Shown piece by piece: positions 60,428 to 64,000 of a DNA stretch of 64,000 nucleotides. The DNA lies in assembly GCA_020692325.1 (NCBI GenBank), contig JAIMKR010000002.1, positions 144,370 through 208,369 of the forward strand. Reading direction: 5' to 3'. The translations under genes were made by a program, and so were the position numbers. The notes beneath the pieces are model-generated. The model ran no database searches, was not told the DNA's origin, and saw only the letters and a list, made by a program, of their open reading frames with translations. Origin of the DNA: Desulfocurvus sp. Lineage in GTDB: Bacteria; Desulfobacterota; Desulfovibrionia; Desulfovibrionales; Desulfovibrionaceae. The number at the start of each line of letters is the position of its first letter. Position 1 is the first letter of the stretch.

Positions 60428-61224
60428 TCGCCTCCCGCGACCATGGATCCGCAGGTGCCGTCCGCGACGGCGTCGCGGTACACGCCCAGCGGGAAGTAGG
60501 GAATCATCTCGTCGGCGATGCGCTTGTTGCAGGCGATGGCCGAAAGCCGCAGGTTGGTGGGACAGCCGGAAAGCAACTCCACGAAACCGAAGCCGTACCC
60601 CTTTTGCTGCACGTCGAAGGCCTGCCGGATGTACTTCCTGGCCTGCCGGATGTTCTTGACCGAATCCAGCGAACCGCGCGCGGCGAAAGCCGTGCCGCCC
60701 AGGTGCGCGATGATCTCGGTCATGCGGATGGGCGAGCCCTCGCGCTCCAGGCAGCGGCCGCGTGGCGAGGTGGTGGTCTTCTGGCCGAGCAGCGTGGTCG
60801 GGGCCATCTGCCCGCCGGTCATGCCATAGACGGTGTTGTTGATGAACACGACGCTGATGCGCTCGCCGCGGTTGGCGGCGTGTATGATCTCAGCCATGCC
60901 GATGGAGGCGAGGTCGCCGTCACCCTGGTAGGTGAAGACGAACTTATCCGGCCGGGAGCGCTTGACGCCCGTGGCCACCGCGGGGGCGCGGCCATGCGGG
61001 GCCTCCACGCTGTCGGCGTCGATGTAATTGTACAGGAACACGGAGCAGCCGATGGAGGCCACGGCGATGGTGTTCTCGATAACGCCCATCTCGTCGAGCA
61101 CCTCGGCCACGAGGCGGTGGGCGATGCCGTGATGACAGCCGGGACAGTAGTGCGTCGGGCGGTCGATCATGGAGGCCGGCCGGGTGAAGACCAGCTCCTC
61201 CGCCGCGTTTTTGGTTTCGGCCAT
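60424..61224 (-). CDS. 2-oxoacid:acceptor oxidoreductase, TPP-binding beta subunit
   Basis: The 266-residue subunit binds thiamine pyrophosphate: HYCPGCHHGIAHRL at the start, YQGDGDLASIGMAE with the diphosphate-binding Gly-Asp-Gly, and NNTVYGMTGGQMAPTT for magnesium. It decarboxylates the oxoacid and passes electrons to the ferredoxin-like subunit. It starts two bases after the alpha gene. TPP is supplied by the thi genes elsewhere in the window. Confidence 0.95.
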   Translation of the reverse strand: MAETKNAAEELVFTRPASMIDRPTHYCPGCHHGIAHRLVAEVLDEMGVIENTIAVASIGCSVFLYNYIDADSVEAPHGRAPAVATGVKRSRPDKFVFTYQGDGDLASIGMAEIIHAANRGERISVVFINNTVYGMTGGQMAPTTLLGQKTTTSPRGRCLEREGSPIRMTEIIAHLGGTAFAARGSLDSVKNIRQARKYIRQAFDVQQKGYGFGFVELLSGCPTNLRLSAIACNKRIADEMIPYFPLGVYRDAVADGTCGSMVAGGE

Positions 61225-61226
61225 GG

Positions 61227-62309
61227 CTATTTCCTCCCCAGGGCGCGCACGATGGGCGCCATGAAGTCGTCGGGGCTCGGCATGTTGCCGGGATAGACGC
61301 AGAACAGATCGGAGTCGGCGTAATGGCGCACGGAAAGGCGCACGTCCTCGACCATCTGGCCCAGGTTGTGCTCGATGGTCAGGAAGCGTTTGCCTTCCTT
61401 GGCCAGCTTCTCCAACGCCTTGTCGGGGAAAGGATAGAGCGTCTTGGGCCTGAACAGCCCGACCTTCTTTCCCTTTTCGCGCAGGGCGCGCACCGCGCTC
61501 TTGGCGATGCGTCCGATGGAGCCGTAGGCCACCACCACCAGATCCGCGTCCTTGGTCTCATAGGTTTCGAACTCCACCAGCTTCTTCCAGGCCTCGTACT
61601 TGGCTTGCAAGTGCTTGTTCTGGCCCGCCAGCTCACCGTCGTTGAGGAACAGCGACTTGATGATGCGGTGCTCCCGCTTGCTCGGGCCGCTCTTGGGCGC
61701 GCCGATAAGCCGCCAGTCCGCGCCCTCCTCCGGGTCCACGGCCTTGGGCTCGCGCGGGACGATCGGCTCCTTCATCTGGCCGACAATGGCGTCGCCGAGG
61801 ATCATGACCGGGTTGCGGAAGGAGAAGGCCAGATCGAACGCGCGGTAGGTCATGTCGTAGGCTTCCTGCGCGCCGCAAGGCGCGAGGACGAACAGGCGGT
61901 AGTCGCCGTGGCCGCCACCGCGCGTGGCCTGAAAATAGTCGCCCTGGCTGGAGCCGATGTCGCCCAGTCCCGGGCCGCCACGGGTCATGTTCACGACGAC
62001 GGCGGGAATCTCGCTGCCGGCCATGTAGCTGAGGGCCTCCTGCTTGAGGCTCACGCCGGGCGAGGACGAGCTCGTCATGGCGCGCACGCCGCTGGCGCCC
62101 GCGCCAAGCAGCATGTTCGCCGCGGCCACTTCGCTCTCGGCCTGGACGAACTGTCCACCAGCGTCGACGAGGGCCTGACTCATGAACTCTGGGATGTCGT
62201 TTTGCGGGGTGATGGGATAGCCGAAGAAGCAACGGCATCCCGCGGCCAGGGCGCCCAGGCCGATGGCCTCGTTGCCCTTGACGAAAATACGTTCTTTTTT
62301 CTCCGCCAT
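61227..62309 (-). CDS. vorB: 2-oxoacid:acceptor oxidoreductase, alpha subunit (VorB-like)
   Basis: The 360-residue subunit reads FVKGNEAIGLGALAAGCRCF and GYPITPQNDIPEFMSQ, then QAESEVAAANMLLGAGASG and SSSSPGVSLKQE, as in 2-oxoisovalerate (VorB) or 2-oxoglutarate ferredoxin oxidoreductases. The specificity among branched-chain and 2-oxoglutarate substrates cannot be settled by eye. The ATG at 62309 has AGGAGG upstream. It follows the delta ferredoxin by ten bases. Confidence 0.9.
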   Translation of the reverse strand: MAEKKERIFVKGNEAIGLGALAAGCRCFFGYPITPQNDIPEFMSQALVDAGGQFVQAESEVAAANMLLGAGASGVRAMTSSSSPGVSLKQEALSYMAGSEIPAVVVNMTRGGPGLGDIGSSQGDYFQATRGGGHGDYRLFVLAPCGAQEAYDMTYRAFDLAFSFRNPVMILGDAIVGQMKEPIVPREPKAVDPEEGADWRLIGAPKSGPSKREHRIIKSLFLNDGELAGQNKHLQAKYEAWKKLVEFETYETKDADLVVVAYGSIGRIAKSAVRALREKGKKVGLFRPKTLYPFPDKALEKLAKEGKRFLTIEHNLGQMVEDVRLSVRHYADSDLFCVYPGNMPSPDDFMAPIVRALGRK

Positions 62310-62319
62310 GGCGAACCTC

Positions 62320-62553
62320 CTAGGCGGCCTTCTTAGGCTTTTTGCTCCGCCAGACCTCGATAGCGACGTCCGGGCAGATGGTGGCGCAGGAGGCGCATCC
62401 GGTGCACTTCTCCATATCCTCGGCGGACACTTCGGCCACCTTGTACCCATGCTGGTTGATGCGCTCGGACTGCCTGATGATCTGCGTCGGGCAGACCTGG
62501 GTGCACAAAAGGCACCCCTTGCAGCGCTCCTCCGCTACGGTGATGTGGGACAT
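62320..62553 (-). CDS. 2-oxoacid:acceptor oxidoreductase, delta (2x[4Fe-4S] ferredoxin) subunit
   Basis: The 77-residue protein has two four-Cys clusters, CKGCLLCTQVCP and CTGCASCATICP, each binding one [4Fe-4S]. It passes electrons from the TPP subunit to free ferredoxin. It is the first gene of the delta-alpha-beta-gamma-aroE operon and starts 62 bases after queA. Confidence 0.95.
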   Translation of the reverse strand: MSHITVAEERCKGCLLCTQVCPTQIIRQSERINQHGYKVAEVSAEDMEKCTGCASCATICPDVAIEVWRSKKPKKAA

Positions 62554-62615
62554 TGCTCACCCCTTTTCGCCATGCGGACGGAGAGTCTCGCGCGGCGTTT
62601 GTCGGATTGCGCCCA

Positions 62616-63743
62616 TCACAAGATGAGCATGGCGTCGCCGTAGGAGAAGAAGCGCAGTCCGCTGGCGAGCGCCAAGGCATAGGCGGCCATGATGCGTTCA
62701 CGGCCCGCCAAGGTCGAAACCATAATCAGGAGACTGGACTCTGGCAAATGGAAATTGGTGAGAAGGGCGTCCACCACGTTGAACCTTCTGCCAGGCAGGA
62801 TGTAGATATCCGTTTCGCCGGCGAAGGCCGCGACCTCTCCCTTCGCGGCGAACATGCCCTCCAGACTGCGCGCGCTGGTGGTGCCCACGGCCACCACCGG
62901 AACGCCGGCCGCCTTGGCTTCGCGCACGGCCCGCGCCGTCTCGTCCGGCACCTCTACATATTCCGCATGCATCTTGTGCTCGCGAATGTCGGCCTCGCGC
63001 ACAGGGCTGAAGGTGCCGTAGCCCACGTAGAGCGTCACTTCCGCCCACTTCACGCCGCGCGCGGCCAGCCCCGCGCGCACCTCCGGCGTGAAATGCAGTC
63101 CCGCCGTGGGCGCGGCGACGCTCCCGGTCTTCGAGGCGTCGGCGTAGACGGTCTGGTAGCGCTCGCGGTCGGCCGCGTCGTCCGGCCGCTCCAAATACGG
63201 AGGAAGCGGCATATGACCGATGTCATTGAATATTTTTGTGATGTCGCCCGTCCACTCCAACCGCAGACGGCAGCGGCCGAAGTCTCCACGCTCCAGCAGG
63301 GTCACGGCCAGGGACTCCTCGAACTGGGCGGTCTCCCCGGGCTTCATGCGCTTGGCGGTGCGAATGAGCCCCTCGGCCTCGGCGCTGTTGCGGCCGTCCG
63401 GCGTCGGTTTCACGTGAAGCAACGGCAGTGGCGTCAACAGCAGCAGCTCCACCCGGCCCCCCGTGGCGCGATGCCCGAAGACCCGGGCGGGGAACACCCG
63501 CGAGTTGTTGGCCACCAGCAACGCTCCCTGGGGAAATCGTGTGGCGAGGATGTCCGGCAGGTTGCGGAACTCGTCCACGCGGCGCGTGTCGGCCTCGCGG
63601 TCCAGCACAAGCAGTCTCGAGCCGTCGCGGCGTTCGGCCGGCCGACGGGCGATGCGCTCCTCGGGCAGTTCGTAGAAATAACTCGAAAGACGAAACTCTG
63701 GCGGAATATCCGGATTGACCGGTGGGGCTTCATGGAATCGCAT
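62616..63743 (-). CDS. queA: tRNA preQ1(34) S-adenosylmethionine ribosyltransferase-isomerase QueA
   Basis: The 375-residue enzyme transfers the ribosyl part of SAM to preQ1 in tRNA to make epoxyqueuosine. Motifs include FYELPEERIARRP, ALLVANNSRVFPARVFG, VAAPTAGLHFTPE, TLYVGYGTFSPVR and TNFHLPESSLLIMVSTLAG. The ATG at 63743 is supported by homology at once after it. QueH, the next enzyme in the pathway, is encoded at 52.2 kb. Confidence 0.96.
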   Translation of the reverse strand: MRFHEAPPVNPDIPPEFRLSSYFYELPEERIARRPAERRDGSRLLVLDREADTRRVDEFRNLPDILATRFPQGALLVANNSRVFPARVFGHRATGGRVELLLLTPLPLLHVKPTPDGRNSAEAEGLIRTAKRMKPGETAQFEESLAVTLLERGDFGRCRLRLEWTGDITKIFNDIGHMPLPPYLERPDDAADRERYQTVYADASKTGSVAAPTAGLHFTPEVRAGLAARGVKWAEVTLYVGYGTFSPVREADIREHKMHAEYVEVPDETARAVREAKAAGVPVVAVGTTSARSLEGMFAAKGEVAAFAGETDIYILPGRRFNVVDALLTNFHLPESSLLIMVSTLAGRERIMAAYALALASGLRFFSYGDAMLIL

Positions 63744-63884
63744 GGGCCGGCATCCTATAGATTCCGGCCGCGATCGCAAGCCCCCCCCTCCGCTCACTTG
63801 GCGATCAGTTCATGACCCACCCGGCGATCCTTGCCGCGCGCTGATTTTCCTTGATCTTGACCCTGATCCTGGTATGCATGGGCC

Positions 63885-64000
63885 ATGGAACTGTTGGCTT
63901 TGAGCGACATCGCCAAGAAGACCGGCATCCCCGCGCCCACGGCGCGTCGTTACGCCGCCCTGTTCAAGGACTTCCTCTCCGGCAAGCGCCTTGGCCGGAT
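63885..64000 (+). CDS. MerR-like helix-turn-helix protein, truncated by the window edge
   Basis: Thirty-eight residues are visible: LLALSDIAKKTGIPAPTARRY then AALFKDFLSGKRLG. This fits the DNA-binding helix-turn-helix of MerR-type or excisionase-like regulators. A TTGATC with TATGCA 16 bases later ends about six bases before the ATG, so the message may be leaderless. The rest lies outside the window. Confidence 0.65.
   Translation, partial: MELLALSDIAKKTGIPAPTARRYAALFKDFLSGKRLGR

Overview
The window is GC-rich (clearly above 60% by eye) and bacterial. It suggests a sulfate-reducing member of the Desulfovibrionales. This is an inference from several features together: two TauE/SafE sulfite-exporter-type operons wrapped in two-component and sigma-54 regulators, a four-subunit 2-oxoacid:ferredoxin oxidoreductase, a peroxiredoxin, a DUF4911 protein and Desulfovibrio-style intergenic repeats. 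No rRNA, tRNA, CRISPR array, integrase or transposase was seen.

Layout. 0-5.4 kb: envelope and hypothetical genes (OmpA-like lipoprotein, zinc-ribbon membrane proteins, small secreted proteins), partly AT-rich. 5.5-16 kb: a lone MacB-type permease coupled to a PLP aminotransferase, thiM-thiE, a hydantoinase-like ATPase with an HDAC-fold amidohydrolase, a glyoxalase-fold protein, sfsA and a diguanylate cyclase. 16.2-18.8 kb: a three-gene podovirus (T7-like) structural operon. 19-21.5 kb: a PEP-synthase-like protein and DUF4911. 21.7-34.2 kb: two TauE exporters and a dense regulatory block (enhancer-binding proteins, receivers, histidine kinases, a NifX-like protein). 34.3-44 kb: DUF3795 protein, a repeat-rich spacer, polysaccharide deacetylase, greA, YqjD/YqjE-like stress genes, methyltransferase, peroxiredoxin, M16 peptidase, BON lipoprotein. 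45.5-52.8 kb: RNase D-like exonuclease, prfC, trmI, radical SAM protein, RNase G/E, queH. 53.2-55.7 kb: three more phage-like genes around a small lipoprotein. 55.8-64 kb: a very large PHP-like membrane protein, aroE, the 2-oxoacid:ferredoxin oxidoreductase and queA.

The most interesting signal is a dispersed phage-derived system. Podovirus structural genes lie in separate places between ordinary chromosomal genes: portal, tail tubular A and a small partner at 16.2-18.7 kb; scaffold at 53.2 kb; a gp13/GNAT-like protein at 54.3 kb; a Bbp19-like protein at 55.3 kb. All are intact, with strong ribosome binding sites and lengths near those of T7 proteins. Three of these loci share one upstream architecture: a GTCAAGA-type box, then 59-60 bases, then a -10 box (TATACT or TATGCT), with further matching blocks at fixed internal positions. 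Intact scattered structural genes under a common promoter, with no lysis, integration or replication genes nearby, is what a domesticated gene transfer agent or similar co-regulated particle would look like. Transducing particles have been described in Desulfovibrio, but I cannot say whether this is that system.

Secondary points: an AAA+ protein of the sigma-54 activator type that has lost GAFTGA, the Walker B Asp and the DNA-binding domain; an enhancer-like palindrome cluster and a -24/-12-like promoter between the divergent activator and exporter genes; a FAEA peptide motif shared by a small protein and a neighbouring response regulator; and several families of intergenic repeats.
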